A stretch of 64,000 nucleotides of DNA. Source: Chroococcopsis sp964623815. GTDB taxonomy: Bacteria; Cyanobacteriota; Cyanobacteriia; Cyanobacteriales; Microcystaceae. The stretch covers positions 1 through 64,000 of the forward strand of contig CAZUVR010000016.1 in NCBI GenBank assembly GCA_964623815.1, written 5' to 3'. Positions 23,948 through 32,469 of the stretch are shown piece by piece (the stretch's first letter is position 1; every line of letters starts with the position of its first letter). Both the position numbers and the translations under genes were made by a program. The notes beneath the pieces are model-generated. The model saw nothing but the letters and a program-made list of their open reading frames with translations. It did not search any database and was not told the DNA's origin.

Positions 23948-24262
23948 ATGACTACTACTTATCAAGTACGTTTAATCAAAGGTAAAAAAAATAAACCCCC
24001 CGAAATCGATGTTACTCTCACAGTACCCGAAGATCAATATATCTTCGACGCGGCCGAAGAGGCTGGCTTAGATTTGCCTTCTTCCTGTCGTTCCGGCTCT
24101 TGTTCTAGTTGTGTCGGTAAACTAGAATCGGGCGAAATCAATCAAGATGATCAAGTCTTCTTAGATGAGGAACAGGTAGCTAAAGGATTCGTTTTACTCT
24201 GTGTAGCCTATCCCCGCTCCGACTGCACGATTAAAACCCATCAAGAAGCTTATCTAGTTTGA
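23948..24262 (+). CDS. fdxH: Nitrogenase-linked [2Fe-2S] ferredoxin FdxH
   Basis: A 104-residue plant-type ferredoxin. The cluster cysteines are in LPSSCRSGSCSSCVGKL and VLLCVAYP. The IKGKKNKPPEIDVT start and its place after hesA-hesB identify it as the nif-associated FdxH, which passes electrons to dinitrogenase reductase. The lysine pair near residues 10-12 is a feature reported for the nitrogenase-interacting form. Confidence 0.93.
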   Translation: MTTTYQVRLIKGKKNKPPEIDVTLTVPEDQYIFDAAEEAGLDLPSSCRSGSCSSCVGKLESGEINQDDQVFLDEEQVAKGFVLLCVAYPRSDCTIKTHQEAYLV

Positions 24263-24270
24263 TACTTACC

Positions 24271-24360
24271 GGGAATAGGGAATAGGCAGTAGGGAATCGG
24301 GCCAATATTTACGACTCCCGACTCCCGACTCCCGACTCCCTAAAAAATTCCCAACTCCCC
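24271..24360. repeat. Heptamer repeat block able to fold back
   Basis: Irregular gggaatag/gggaatc units (24271-24301) are followed by four tandem gactccc heptamers (24313-24340). The two parts are roughly complementary, so the block could form a long hairpin in the fdxH downstream transcript. Confidence 0.8.
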
Positions 24361-24364
24361 TTTT

Positions 24365-24718
24365 ATGGCTATTATCCCCGATCGATTAGCCCATGAATAT
24401 CTCGACATCGTTCAGAAATATTACCCGACAGTTGGCAGAATTTTAAATTTCTGTTACGTCAAAGTTATCGACTGTTTTATCGAGAGATTGGGCAAAAGGT
24501 GTTACTACATCGGAATTTATTGTCCTGATGAATTCCTCCAATCCGTTTATGTTTATCATCGTGAATTGAAAGACGTGGCGGAAAATATGGGATTGATGGA
24601 TGTGGTGTTATTAAATGCTTCGAGGATCGTTCGAGATCCTAAATCGAAACTGAAAGAAGATAACCCCCGCCTCTGGTTAGAAATATACTGGATCGCTATG
24701 CAGAAATTCCATCTTTAA
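24365..24718 (+). CDS. Conserved hypothetical protein in the nif cluster
   Basis: A 117-residue protein starting MAIIPDRLAHEYLDIVQKYY and containing RILNFCYVKVIDCFIERLGK and an SRIVRDPKSKLKEDNPRLWL stretch near the end. It is soluble and has no cofactor motif, signal peptide or membrane helix. I do not recognise a named family. Its position between fdxH and fdxB, on the same strand, suggests a nitrogenase-related role. The heptamer repeat block directly upstream may separate it from fdxH transcriptionally. Confidence 0.75.
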   Translation: MAIIPDRLAHEYLDIVQKYYPTVGRILNFCYVKVIDCFIERLGKRCYYIGIYCPDEFLQSVYVYHRELKDVAENMGLMDVVLLNASRIVRDPKSKLKEDNPRLWLEIYWIAMQKFHL

Positions 24719-24761
24719 ATCCTTTCTATTAGTCCATTATTATCTATAGAGAAGAACACAA

Positions 24762-25052
24762 ATGAGCACATTAACTGGTGTAACTTTCGGCGGCTTAAGC
24801 TGGCTCCCTAAATTCGTCCAAGAAATCGATCAAGATAAATGTATCGGCTGTGGACGTTGTTTTAAAGTCTGCGGACGCAATGTTTTATCTTTAAGGGCTT
24901 TGAACGAAGAGGGAGAATTCGCCGACGAAGATGACGACGAAATCGAACGGAAAGTAATGACGATCGCTAATGCGGCTCTCTGCATCGGTTGTCAGGCTTG
25001 CTCCCGCATCTGTCCTAAAGATTGCTACACCCATTCTGCTTTGAATAATTAG
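24762..25052 (+). CDS. fdxB: Ferredoxin III, nif-specific (2x[4Fe-4S])
   Basis: The 96-residue protein has two cluster motifs: CIGCGRCFKVCGRN (about residues 27-40) and CIGCQACSRICPKD (about 75-88). An acidic loop (EGEFADEDDDEIE) lies between them. This is the FdxB pattern found only in nitrogen fixers, where it is a candidate electron carrier for nitrogenase or for cofactor assembly. The next gene begins 15 bases after its stop. Confidence 0.93.
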   Translation: MSTLTGVTFGGLSWLPKFVQEIDQDKCIGCGRCFKVCGRNVLSLRALNEEGEFADEDDDEIERKVMTIANAALCIGCQACSRICPKDCYTHSALNN

Positions 25053-25067
25053 GAAAAAATAGGAACG

Positions 25068-25559
25068 ATGCCCACAGAAACAGTTACGAGTCAATATTCT
25101 TGGTACGATGCACCCCAGGAGGTTAAAAATCTATTAGTATTAGCGAGCGAACAGTGGGAAGATACAGAATCTGCTCAAAAATACATCGAGCAAGCTCTAA
25201 ATTTAGCTCAAAAAAATGTCAATGTTTTAATCGGAGCCTATCGATTTTTCTTCTACAAAAATCAGCCTAAAACTGCTTTACAAATAGCAGAAAAAGTGAT
25301 AGCAATGGTGAGAGAAGATGAGGCTTTACCCGAAGATTGGCTCCAATTGAAACCGATTCTCCTAACTCGCTCTGAAGAACCCGCCATCCGTTTATTCATC
25401 AACGCCTACGCGGGTAAAGGCTACCTCCTCGCTAAATTAGGCAGATTAGAAGAAGCAACCCTAATCACTTCCCACATTAAAGAAATCGATACCCGGCGTG
25501 AATTTTGCGCTACCACCGTTTTTGAAGTACTCACCCAAACCCCCGAAGAAGATGACTGA
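25068..25559 (+). CDS. TPR-like protein of the nif cluster
   Basis: The 163-residue protein is predicted all-helical, with TPR-like units SAQKYIEQALNLAQKNVNV and KTALQIAEKVIAMVREDEAL, and a further pair ending AYAGKGYLLAKLGRLEEATL. TPR proteins act as protein-binding scaffolds. Its tail ends in acidic residues (QTPEEDD) and overlaps the start of the next gene by eight bases, so the two are coupled. Partner and role in nitrogen fixation are unknown. Confidence 0.8.
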   Translation: MPTETVTSQYSWYDAPQEVKNLLVLASEQWEDTESAQKYIEQALNLAQKNVNVLIGAYRFFFYKNQPKTALQIAEKVIAMVREDEALPEDWLQLKPILLTRSEEPAIRLFINAYAGKGYLLAKLGRLEEATLITSHIKEIDTRREFCATTVFEVLTQTPEEDD

Positions 25560-25812
25560 AACTATTACCATCAGCCCCGAACGTCAAAAAGAATATTATT
25601 ACCTGATAGACCAGCTTATCCGTTGTCCTAACGGCCAGGAGCCGGATGTATTAGATGCCCATTTAGAGTTACTCGATGCCGGTTTTGTTAATACCTTAAT
25701 GCAGGTAGCGACGATGATGACCCACGAAAATAACCCCGATGGTGCCAAGTTTTTAATCTTTATCGCCCGTCAATTAGCTCAACAGTTAGGTTTATATCCT
25801 CAAGCTAATTAA
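25552..25812 (+). CDS. Small conserved protein, last gene of the nif cluster
   Basis: An 86-residue soluble protein starting at ATG 25552 inside the end of the TPR-like gene. Seen: PERQKEYYYLIDQLIRCPNG, then FVNTLMQVATMMTHENNPDG and FLIFIARQLAQQLGLY. It looks like a helical protein-interaction segment resembling the N-terminal part of some cyanobacterial TPR/CHAT proteins. A strong terminator follows. Confidence 0.75.
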   Translation: MTETITISPERQKEYYYLIDQLIRCPNGQEPDVLDAHLELLDAGFVNTLMQVATMMTHENNPDGAKFLIFIARQLAQQLGLYPQAN

Positions 25813-25841
25813 TCAGCATCAGAAGTCCTAATCAATCAGGA

Positions 25842-25876
25842 GAGTTGCCAAATTTATTGGCAACTATTTTTTATTT
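25842..25876 (+). terminator. Terminator of the nif accessory operon
   Basis: A 9-bp stem (agttgccaa with ttggcaact) with a short loop is followed by a T-rich tail. It lies 30 bases after the last nif-cluster stop. Confidence 0.85.
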
Positions 25877-25906
25877 TCCTCTGTGCCCTCTGTGCCTCTG
25901 TGGTTC

Positions 25907-25937
25907 AAAAAAAAGGGGGAGTATTAAAACTCCTCCT
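25907..25937 (-). terminator. Terminator of psbB
   Basis: Read on the minus strand, an eight-pair stem (ggaggagt with actccccc, one G-T pair, AT loop) is followed by eight T residues. It begins 27 bases after the psbB stop, so psbB ends as a single-gene message here. Confidence 0.85.
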
Positions 25938-25963
25938 TAAAATTTTACGAGCAAGTAGATAAC

Positions 25964-27490
25964 TTATACCTCTTGTTTACGGGTACTCAAGTCACCCACT
26001 TTCTGGAATAAACCGAACTCTACTTGTTCTTCCAGATCAGGATCGATACCGGCGAATACATCGCGGTACAGAGTACGAGAACCGTGCCAGATATGGCCAA
26101 AGAAGAACAGTAAGGCGAAGACGGCATGACCGAAGGTAAACCATCCTCTGGGGCTGGTGCGGAATACACCGTCAGAGTTGAGGGTTTCCTTATCGAACTC
26201 GAAGGGTTCACCGAGTTGAGCGCGGCGAGCGTATTTCTTCACGTCAGCGGGATCAGAGAAGGTTTGACCACCTAATTCACCACCGTAGAAGGAAACCGTT
26301 ACGCCAGTTTGTTCGACGCTCAGTTTGGATTCAGAACGACGGAAAGGAATGTCGGCGCGGACAATACCTTGCTCGTCGGTGAGAACTACAGGGAAGGTTT
26401 CAAAGAAGTTAGGCATACGACGCACGTTTAACACTCGGCCTTCTTTATCTTTGAATACTGGATGACCTAACCAGGCTTTAGCGATACCGTCGCCGCTATC
26501 CATAGCACCAGTACGGAATAAACCACCTTTGGCGGGGCTATTACCTACATAGTCGTAGAAAGCGAGTTTTTCGGGGATTTTACTCCAAGCTTGTTCAAGG
26601 TTATTGCCTGCAGCTAAGTTAGCTTCTACGCGGCGTTGAATCTCTTCTTGGAAGAATCCTTTATCCCACTGATAACGGGTGGGGCCGAAAAGTTCGATCG
26701 GAGTTGTAGCGCTTCCGTACCACATAGTTCCTGCTACCACGAAGGCGGCGAAGAATACGGCGGCGATACTGCTAGAAAGAACGGTTTCGATATTACCCAT
26801 TCTCAGAGCTTTATAAAGACGCTCGGGAGGACGTACAGTTAAGTGGAATAAACCGGCGATGATACCAACGATACCGGCGGCGATATGGTGAGCCACGACA
26901 CCACCGGGGTTAAAGGGGTTAAAGCCAGCGGGCCCCCACTCTGGCTGTACCGGTTGAACGTGACCGGTTAAACCGTAGGGGTCAGAAACCCACATCCCTG
27001 GCCCCCATAAGCCGGTGAGGTGGAAAGCGCCGAAACCAAAGCAAAGTAAACCAGATAAGAACAGGTGGATACCGAACATTTTCGGTAAATCTAAAGCGGG
27101 TTCACCGGTACGGGGATCGGTGAATAATTCTAAGTCCCAATAAACCCAGTGCCATACGGCAGCCAGGAATAATAAACCCGAGAGAACGATGTGAGCTGCA
27201 GCTACTCCTTCAAAAGACCAGAAACCAGGATCTACACCTGTTTCACCGGTCACACTCCAACCGCGCCAAGAGCCGGTAACGCCGAGGCGGGCCATGAAAG
27301 GTAGAACGAACATCCCTTGTCGCCACATGGGATTGAGAACTGCATCACTAGGATCAAAGATGGCTAATTCGTACAAAGCCATAGAACCTGCCCAGCCTGC
27401 CACTAGTGCGGTGTGCATCAGGTGGACGGAGATTAAACGTCCTGGGTCATTCAAGACGACGGTGTGAACTCGATACCAAGGTAGTCCCAT
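25964..27490 (-). CDS. psbB: Photosystem II core antenna protein CP47
   Basis: The 508-residue chlorophyll-binding protein has six membrane helices and the large lumenal loop between helices five and six. MGLPWYRVHTVVLNDPGRLI, many membrane histidines such as HIVLSGLLF and VVAHHIAAGIVG, and FGHIWHGSRTLYRDVFAGID are unmistakable. It passes excitation energy to the reaction centre. A strong AGGAGG ribosome site precedes ATG 27490. psbT, which commonly follows psbB, is not present; a terminator follows instead. Confidence 0.98.
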   Translation of the reverse strand: MGLPWYRVHTVVLNDPGRLISVHLMHTALVAGWAGSMALYELAIFDPSDAVLNPMWRQGMFVLPFMARLGVTGSWRGWSVTGETGVDPGFWSFEGVAAAHIVLSGLLFLAAVWHWVYWDLELFTDPRTGEPALDLPKMFGIHLFLSGLLCFGFGAFHLTGLWGPGMWVSDPYGLTGHVQPVQPEWGPAGFNPFNPGGVVAHHIAAGIVGIIAGLFHLTVRPPERLYKALRMGNIETVLSSSIAAVFFAAFVVAGTMWYGSATTPIELFGPTRYQWDKGFFQEEIQRRVEANLAAGNNLEQAWSKIPEKLAFYDYVGNSPAKGGLFRTGAMDSGDGIAKAWLGHPVFKDKEGRVLNVRRMPNFFETFPVVLTDEQGIVRADIPFRRSESKLSVEQTGVTVSFYGGELGGQTFSDPADVKKYARRAQLGEPFEFDKETLNSDGVFRTSPRGWFTFGHAVFALLFFFGHIWHGSRTLYRDVFAGIDPDLEEQVEFGLFQKVGDLSTRKQEV

Positions 27491-27660
27491 TGACTACGCT
27501 CCTCCTATTGACAATTTCCTGTCTATGTAGACGTTTTTTTTATTGAGTAATTGAATATAGGGTAAACTCTTTTGAGGGTAATTTCAAAGAATTGACCAAA
27601 CCAATTATCTCGCAAAACTGAAACTTATTTAACGAAGTGTAACTATTATTAGAGTCGATT

Positions 27661-28011
27661 TCAAGATACGGGCGGCTCTTTCACTACCGTTTCGGCACTT
27701 TGGAGGATCTCGATCGCCTGTTCGGAGCTGATTAATCGTTTAATCACCACTTGCCCGATCGTAGGCACGGTATCGGCTACCTCTTCATTAGAAGGAAACA
27801 CTTCTAACATGATGACATCATCCTCTACGCCATAGAGCCAGAGAATTTCACCGCGTTCGATAATGCCGAGATTGATGCGATCGATCTGCGGTGGTCGTCG
27901 GTGGCTATTCTGATCCCACAGTCCCCCAAACTCCCAAACCCTGCCAACTTTCCAGCCGTTAGATAAGAAAAAATATTTCACCTTCGAGTTAATACTTAGC
28001 TTGATGCTCAA
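27661..28011 (-). CDS. Conserved hypothetical protein
   Basis: The 116-residue soluble protein starts MSIKLSINSKVKYFFLSNGW and contains the WEFGGLWDQNSHRRPPQIDR motif and an IERGEILWLYGVEDDVIML core. The pattern suggests a small beta-rich domain. No function is known to me. It lies 17 bases behind the TonB-like gene on the same strand, so the two may share a transcript. Confidence 0.7.
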   Translation of the reverse strand: MSIKLSINSKVKYFFLSNGWKVGRVWEFGGLWDQNSHRRPPQIDRINLGIIERGEILWLYGVEDDVIMLEVFPSNEEVADTVPTIGQVVIKRLISSEQAIEILQSAETVVKEPPVS

Positions 28012-28028
28012 AGATTAACACGATCGGT

Positions 28029-29621
28029 TTATTTTTTCTCACTCGGCGGGCTTGGCGGCTCTATTTCCGGCGTAACCGGTTGTACCGCCTCCTCTGGCTG
28101 AGCTTCTACAGTGGGGGCCGATTCTATACGTCTGCTCGTCGGTGGTGCCGGAGGATTAATATCCGGTTGATTTAAAGGAACTGGATTAGTTTGAGGGGGG
28201 TTAGTTTGAGCTGGTTTCTGCTCTATAAGATTTTCTGGTTTCGGGCTTGCTGAAGGCGGAGCTACTAAATTTTCTGCCGGTGCTGGGGTGGTGGCGGGGG
28301 CGGGAGTAGTGGCGGGAGCTGGTGACGGACTCGGGTTTACTTTAGTTTCCGTCGGGGCAGGGGCAACGCTCGGCGCGGGGGTGGGGTTGTTCCTCCGGGT
28401 TGGCAACTCTACGGGAGGGGTGACAGGAGGGGCGACACGGGTATTGAAGTTACTGCCTTCGGGTGCTGCTGGTTGTACGATCGTCGTGGAGCGGCAAACA
28501 TCCTTGGTGGGGGCGAAACTTACTGAGACGCGATAGGCTCTAGCACCTCCAGTGAGACGGGCCGATCGAACTTCCCGGAAAGCCTGCTGATTGAGGATGG
28601 GATAGCCCGCACTCTTGATCAATTGGGGATCACCCACCACAAAACCCTGATCGTTCACCGTAACGCCATAAACCGCCGTTCCCGCCAGTTGACGGTTACA
28701 GGCATCAGCTGGATAAGTTCCGATGATACTGGTGGCGACGGGGGTAGCTTCTCGCACCTGATTGAGCCAGCCTACATAATTCTTTCTCGCTTCCTCATCG
28801 GAGGTATTAGCCTGATCTGGTTGCAGGCTACGAGTCCGCCTTAACATCTCATCTAAAAGCTGTTGACGACGCTGGGCCTCTAAATCAGGATTTGCTACCG
28901 CCGGATTGTTAGCGATTTGCGGGGCAGGTTCTCCGCCTAAGTTATTGTTCTCTCCTAGCTGATTCCTTCTTTGCTGGGATGCCGTTCTCGGTGAGTTACG
29001 CAGGTCGTTTAAGGTGAGATTGTCTCTGAAAGGGTCAAAATCGGGGCGAACTTGATTTCTATTGTTGTAGTCGGGTAAATTCGGCGATGAGGTTGTCGGT
29101 AGAGTCGGCAAGTTTGAGGGGGGAGCTGGTAATCTCGGTACACCCGAGGGATAGGGAACTCTGCTAACTCTCGATGTGGAGGGAAGAGAAGCCACCGGCG
29201 GTGAATAAACGCCCACCGAAGGCAGAGCAGGTAAAGAGGGGAGGGATGGCAAAGACGGCAGGGGAGGCAAAGAGGGTAAGGATGAAGCAGATGGGGGAGG
29301 CGCTACATCTGTCAAGGGGGGCAGGGAAGATAAGTCTGTTTTCGAGGAATCGACGGGGGGAACCGTACCTGTCGAGGGTATTTCTGGAATGGTTAAGGGG
29401 TTGACTGTCGGTAATCGAGACTGTTCCACCGGGTTTAATTCAATCAGTTGTACATCCCTGAGCGTTTCGGGCTTGGAGCCTTGACTGGAGAAATTGCCTA
29501 GATTAGGAAGTATTGCCAGTAGAAAGAGGCTGTGTAACCCCAGAGATACTACTATGGCTAAACTTTGGGAATTAAAAAATCGATTCTTCTCTTCTTCGGG
29601 TTGAAAATAGGATAGAGTCAT
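28029..29621 (-). CDS. TonB-like energy transducer with proline-rich linkers
   Basis: The 530-residue protein has a single N-terminal membrane helix (about 22-42, SLAIVVSLGLHSLFLLAILP), then a long proline/serine stretch (about 65-190). A TonB C-terminal-like domain follows at about 290-385 (GTAVYGVTVNDQGFVVGDPQ, with AFREVRSARL). TonB proteins pass energy from the inner membrane to outer-membrane transporters. Here about 140 more proline/alanine-rich residues follow the domain, which normally ends the protein. No ExbB/ExbD genes or transporter genes are in the window. Confidence 0.75.
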   Translation of the reverse strand: MTLSYFQPEEEKNRFFNSQSLAIVVSLGLHSLFLLAILPNLGNFSSQGSKPETLRDVQLIELNPVEQSRLPTVNPLTIPEIPSTGTVPPVDSSKTDLSSLPPLTDVAPPPSASSLPSLPPLPSLPSLPSLPALPSVGVYSPPVASLPSTSRVSRVPYPSGVPRLPAPPSNLPTLPTTSSPNLPDYNNRNQVRPDFDPFRDNLTLNDLRNSPRTASQQRRNQLGENNNLGGEPAPQIANNPAVANPDLEAQRRQQLLDEMLRRTRSLQPDQANTSDEEARKNYVGWLNQVREATPVATSIIGTYPADACNRQLAGTAVYGVTVNDQGFVVGDPQLIKSAGYPILNQQAFREVRSARLTGGARAYRVSVSFAPTKDVCRSTTIVQPAAPEGSNFNTRVAPPVTPPVELPTRRNNPTPAPSVAPAPTETKVNPSPSPAPATTPAPATTPAPAENLVAPPSASPKPENLIEQKPAQTNPPQTNPVPLNQPDINPPAPPTSRRIESAPTVEAQPEEAVQPVTPEIEPPSPPSEKK

Positions 29622-29723
29622 AAAATATTTCTATAGGATTTTATTTATATCTATTTTAGGGGGTGTGTTGAAATTTTTTGTAGAGATTCAGAGACGTTAC
29701 TATAACGTCTCTAAGTAAGCCCA

Positions 29724-30875
29724 TTACTTTCTAATCTGTACCGGCATCACTAGATAGGTCATTTTCAATCCTCCTAGGGGTGAAAATATTACAGGTTCTG
29801 TATTGGCGTTGAGCTGCATGGAAACGGAATTAGCATTGAGGGCTTTAAGTCCATCCATTAAATATCTAACGTTAAAGGCTATCTCTCCCCCGTCTCCATT
29901 AATTTCGGCTTCCATATATTGTTTAGCGCTACCGACATCGGGAGACTCAACCGATAGAGCCAATTGTCCTCTGTCTTCGTCTAAGGTGAATTTAACGAGA
30001 TTGTTTTTCTGGTCTGCGAGAATCGCCACTAACTCTAAACTACTGAGCAAACGCTTTCTCTCTAAAGTAACATTCCTACTGTAGTTTTTAGGAATTAACT
30101 GTTGATAGGCTGGGTAAGCTCCTTCTAATTTACGGCTGGTTAGTTTCTGTTCGCCAATGTAGAAAACTACTTGAGCCTCATCTACCTGTAAAGTTATGAA
30201 GTCAGCGTTTTGATTCATAGCTAACATTTTTTCTAGTTCTCTCAGCGCCCTAGCTGGTATAGTGACGTTAAAAGTACCGTCGGATGTTTCTGTGGATTCG
30301 AGGGGTGTTTCCACTACCGCTAGGCGGTGTCCGTCTGTGGCCGCGAATTCGAGGCTATCGGTTTTTTTGCTTAAGTGTACTCCCGTTAGTATTTGTTTCG
30401 TTTCATCAGGGCTAGCGGCAAAAAGAGCGCCTTTTAATCCTTCGGTGAGGGCGTTAATCGGTAGTTTCAGGGTTTCTCCGGAGCTTATCGAGGGTAATTC
30501 GGGGAATTCCCCTGCTTTCATGCCTTTGATTTGAAAACTACCGGAAACAGAACTTATTGTAGTGAGGCATCTTTCTTCGTCGTCTTCTTCATCCGTATCA
30601 ACCGCGATCGTTATTTCTCCTCCCGGCAGGCGAGAAACGATGTCGTTGAGTAATTTAGCGGCTAAGGCTATCTTGCCCCCCTGTTGAACTTCGGCGGCGA
30701 AACTCGTTTGAATCCCTAAACTAAGGTCGAAAGCTATAAGGCTGATTTTCTGCGTGTCTTTATCGGCAATCACTAACACATTACCCAATACCGGATGTGT
30801 CGGGCGGGAGGGTACAGCCCTACTTACTAGGGATAGATTACTGTTGAAATCGCTTTGGCTGGTGATGAATTTCAT
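29724..30875 (-). CDS. dnaN: DNA polymerase III beta subunit (sliding clamp)
   Basis: The 383-residue clamp holds the replicative polymerase on DNA as a dimeric ring. Seen: the first-domain start MKFITSQSDFNSNLSLVSRA, AATDGHRLAVVETPL in the second domain, and the C-terminal GLKMTYLVMPVQIRK. Length is normal for cyanobacteria. It diverges from the HlyD-type gene with 115 bases between. dnaA is not adjacent, as is usual in cyanobacteria, and no origin-like cluster of DnaA boxes was noticed. Confidence 0.97.
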   Translation of the reverse strand: MKFITSQSDFNSNLSLVSRAVPSRPTHPVLGNVLVIADKDTQKISLIAFDLSLGIQTSFAAEVQQGGKIALAAKLLNDIVSRLPGGEITIAVDTDEEDDEERCLTTISSVSGSFQIKGMKAGEFPELPSISSGETLKLPINALTEGLKGALFAASPDETKQILTGVHLSKKTDSLEFAATDGHRLAVVETPLESTETSDGTFNVTIPARALRELEKMLAMNQNADFITLQVDEAQVVFYIGEQKLTSRKLEGAYPAYQQLIPKNYSRNVTLERKRLLSSLELVAILADQKNNLVKFTLDEDRGQLALSVESPDVGSAKQYMEAEINGDGGEIAFNVRYLMDGLKALNANSVSMQLNANTEPVIFSPLGGLKMTYLVMPVQIRK

Positions 30876-30990
30876 AGATTTAGTGACCGATCGTTTTTCT
30901 GTTCAATTGTACTATGCCAGGAGTGAGGAGAGAGAAAAGAGAAGTGAGCGACCGCTGAGCTACAATCGTCTATAAGACCCTACCTCGCCT

Positions 30991-32460
30991 ATGAAATCAC
31001 CCTTGAGCCTAAATAGCGCTAACACACGCCACACGAAAGCTAAATTCGCCAACCCTGATGATTATCTATCCTATGAATTGGGCCAGGCGATTCAGGAATT
31101 ACCCCCCCTGTATACCCGATTGTTAGCTGGTAGTATCACCTTACTCGTGCTGGGTACTCTGGGCTGGGCTTATAGCAGTAAAGTAGATGAAGTGGCGATC
31201 GCGCCAGGTAAATTAGTCCCCTCCCAAAGTTTACGCCCCATCCGCGCCCTTCAAGATGGCATCATCGAACAGGTAAAGGTAAAAGCGGGGCAGAAAGTAA
31301 CTAAAGGTCAAACTCTCCTACAACAAAACCCCGCCATCGCTAAAGCGGCACTGCAACAATTACAGAAATCAGCCCAACTCATCCGAGGCGATATAGCCCG
31401 TTTAGAAGCGGAGAATAAAAGCCGCAACAGCACCGCTGACGAGTCTCAAAATCAATTACTCACTGCCCGTAACTCTGGATTTTCCGCTCAAAAAGAAATA
31501 GCCCGAGCCGAAGCTAACCGACAGTTAGCGAGTCAGAAAGAAGCAGAAGCAAAACTAGCGCGACTTGAGGAAGGATTGAGGGGGGCTAGGGATTCGGTAC
31601 AAAAACAAGTCTTACTCCTTTCTAAAGCTCGCTCCGCCCTCTCCAAAGCCCAAGAAAGAGAACAGTCTCTGCGAGTCTTGATCGAGCCGGAAAATCGAGC
31701 CATCCCCCGCTTAGAATATACAGAAGCTCAAAACCGGGTGATTCAGGCGGAGGCGGAAGTAATCAGGGCGGAAAATGAATTGAATAACGCTAAAGTACAG
31801 GTGATCGCTTTAGAAAAAGAAATCGCTGCCGGACAACAAGTTATCAAAGGCGCTCAACAGGCTTATCAGGGAGCAAATAGCCAGATAGAAAAGCTCACCG
31901 CCGAACATCAAAGCGAAATCCTGGGCCGTCTCAATCAAAGACGGGAAGAATTAGCCTATGTGGAAGGGCAAATTAACCGCGCTCAGAAGGAAAACGCCCT
32001 CTTAACCCTATCGGCTCCGGTTAGCGGCACCATCTATGAAGTAAAAGCCAGCAGGGGCCCGGTACAGAAAGGGGAAGAATTATTATCTATCCTTCCCGAG
32101 GGCGATGATGTGATTTTAGAGGTGAAAGTTTTAAATCGGGACATCGGCTTTATTAATGTGGGCGATCGAGCTAAAGTAAAACTAACTACCTTCCCTTATC
32201 AAGAATTCGGTACTATTGACGGCGAAGTGATTCGAGTTAATCCTACGGCTACACTAGACGAAGATAATAAACAATTGGGATTGGTTTACACTACCACCGT
32301 CAAACTGAAAAAGAAATATATGTTGGTAAACGGCCAGAAAGTACCTTTAGTACCCGGTATGACCGGCACCGCTGATATAATAACCCGTCAGAAATCTATC
32401 TTAACTTTTCTCATCGAACCGATCGCCCAACGTTTCGGCTCTGCCTTTTCCGTGAGATAG
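30991..32460 (+). CDS. HlyD-family membrane fusion protein
   Basis: The 489-residue adaptor protein has one N-terminal membrane helix (about 40-62, LLAGSITLLVLGTLGWAYSS) and a biotinyl-lipoyl half (EQVKVKAGQKVTKGQTLLQQ). A long alpha-helical hairpin (about 110-320) follows, then LTLSAPVSGTIYEVKASRG and a beta-barrel. Such proteins link an inner-membrane exporter with an outer-membrane channel in type I secretion. No ABC transporter gene is adjacent, so its partner is elsewhere. The next gene follows in nine bases. Confidence 0.9.
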   Translation: MKSPLSLNSANTRHTKAKFANPDDYLSYELGQAIQELPPLYTRLLAGSITLLVLGTLGWAYSSKVDEVAIAPGKLVPSQSLRPIRALQDGIIEQVKVKAGQKVTKGQTLLQQNPAIAKAALQQLQKSAQLIRGDIARLEAENKSRNSTADESQNQLLTARNSGFSAQKEIARAEANRQLASQKEAEAKLARLEEGLRGARDSVQKQVLLLSKARSALSKAQEREQSLRVLIEPENRAIPRLEYTEAQNRVIQAEAEVIRAENELNNAKVQVIALEKEIAAGQQVIKGAQQAYQGANSQIEKLTAEHQSEILGRLNQRREELAYVEGQINRAQKENALLTLSAPVSGTIYEVKASRGPVQKGEELLSILPEGDDVILEVKVLNRDIGFINVGDRAKVKLTTFPYQEFGTIDGEVIRVNPTATLDEDNKQLGLVYTTTVKLKKKYMLVNGQKVPLVPGMTGTADIITRQKSILTFLIEPIAQRFGSAFSVR

Positions 32461-32469
32461 TTAATAGAT

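Noticed and set aside
24313..24340. Possible CRISPR-like array
   Set aside because: Units are 7 bases in direct contact, without spacers, and no cas genes are nearby.
25813..25963. psbT or another small photosystem gene behind psbB
   Set aside because: Both strands were read; the gap holds two terminators and no PsbT-like frame.
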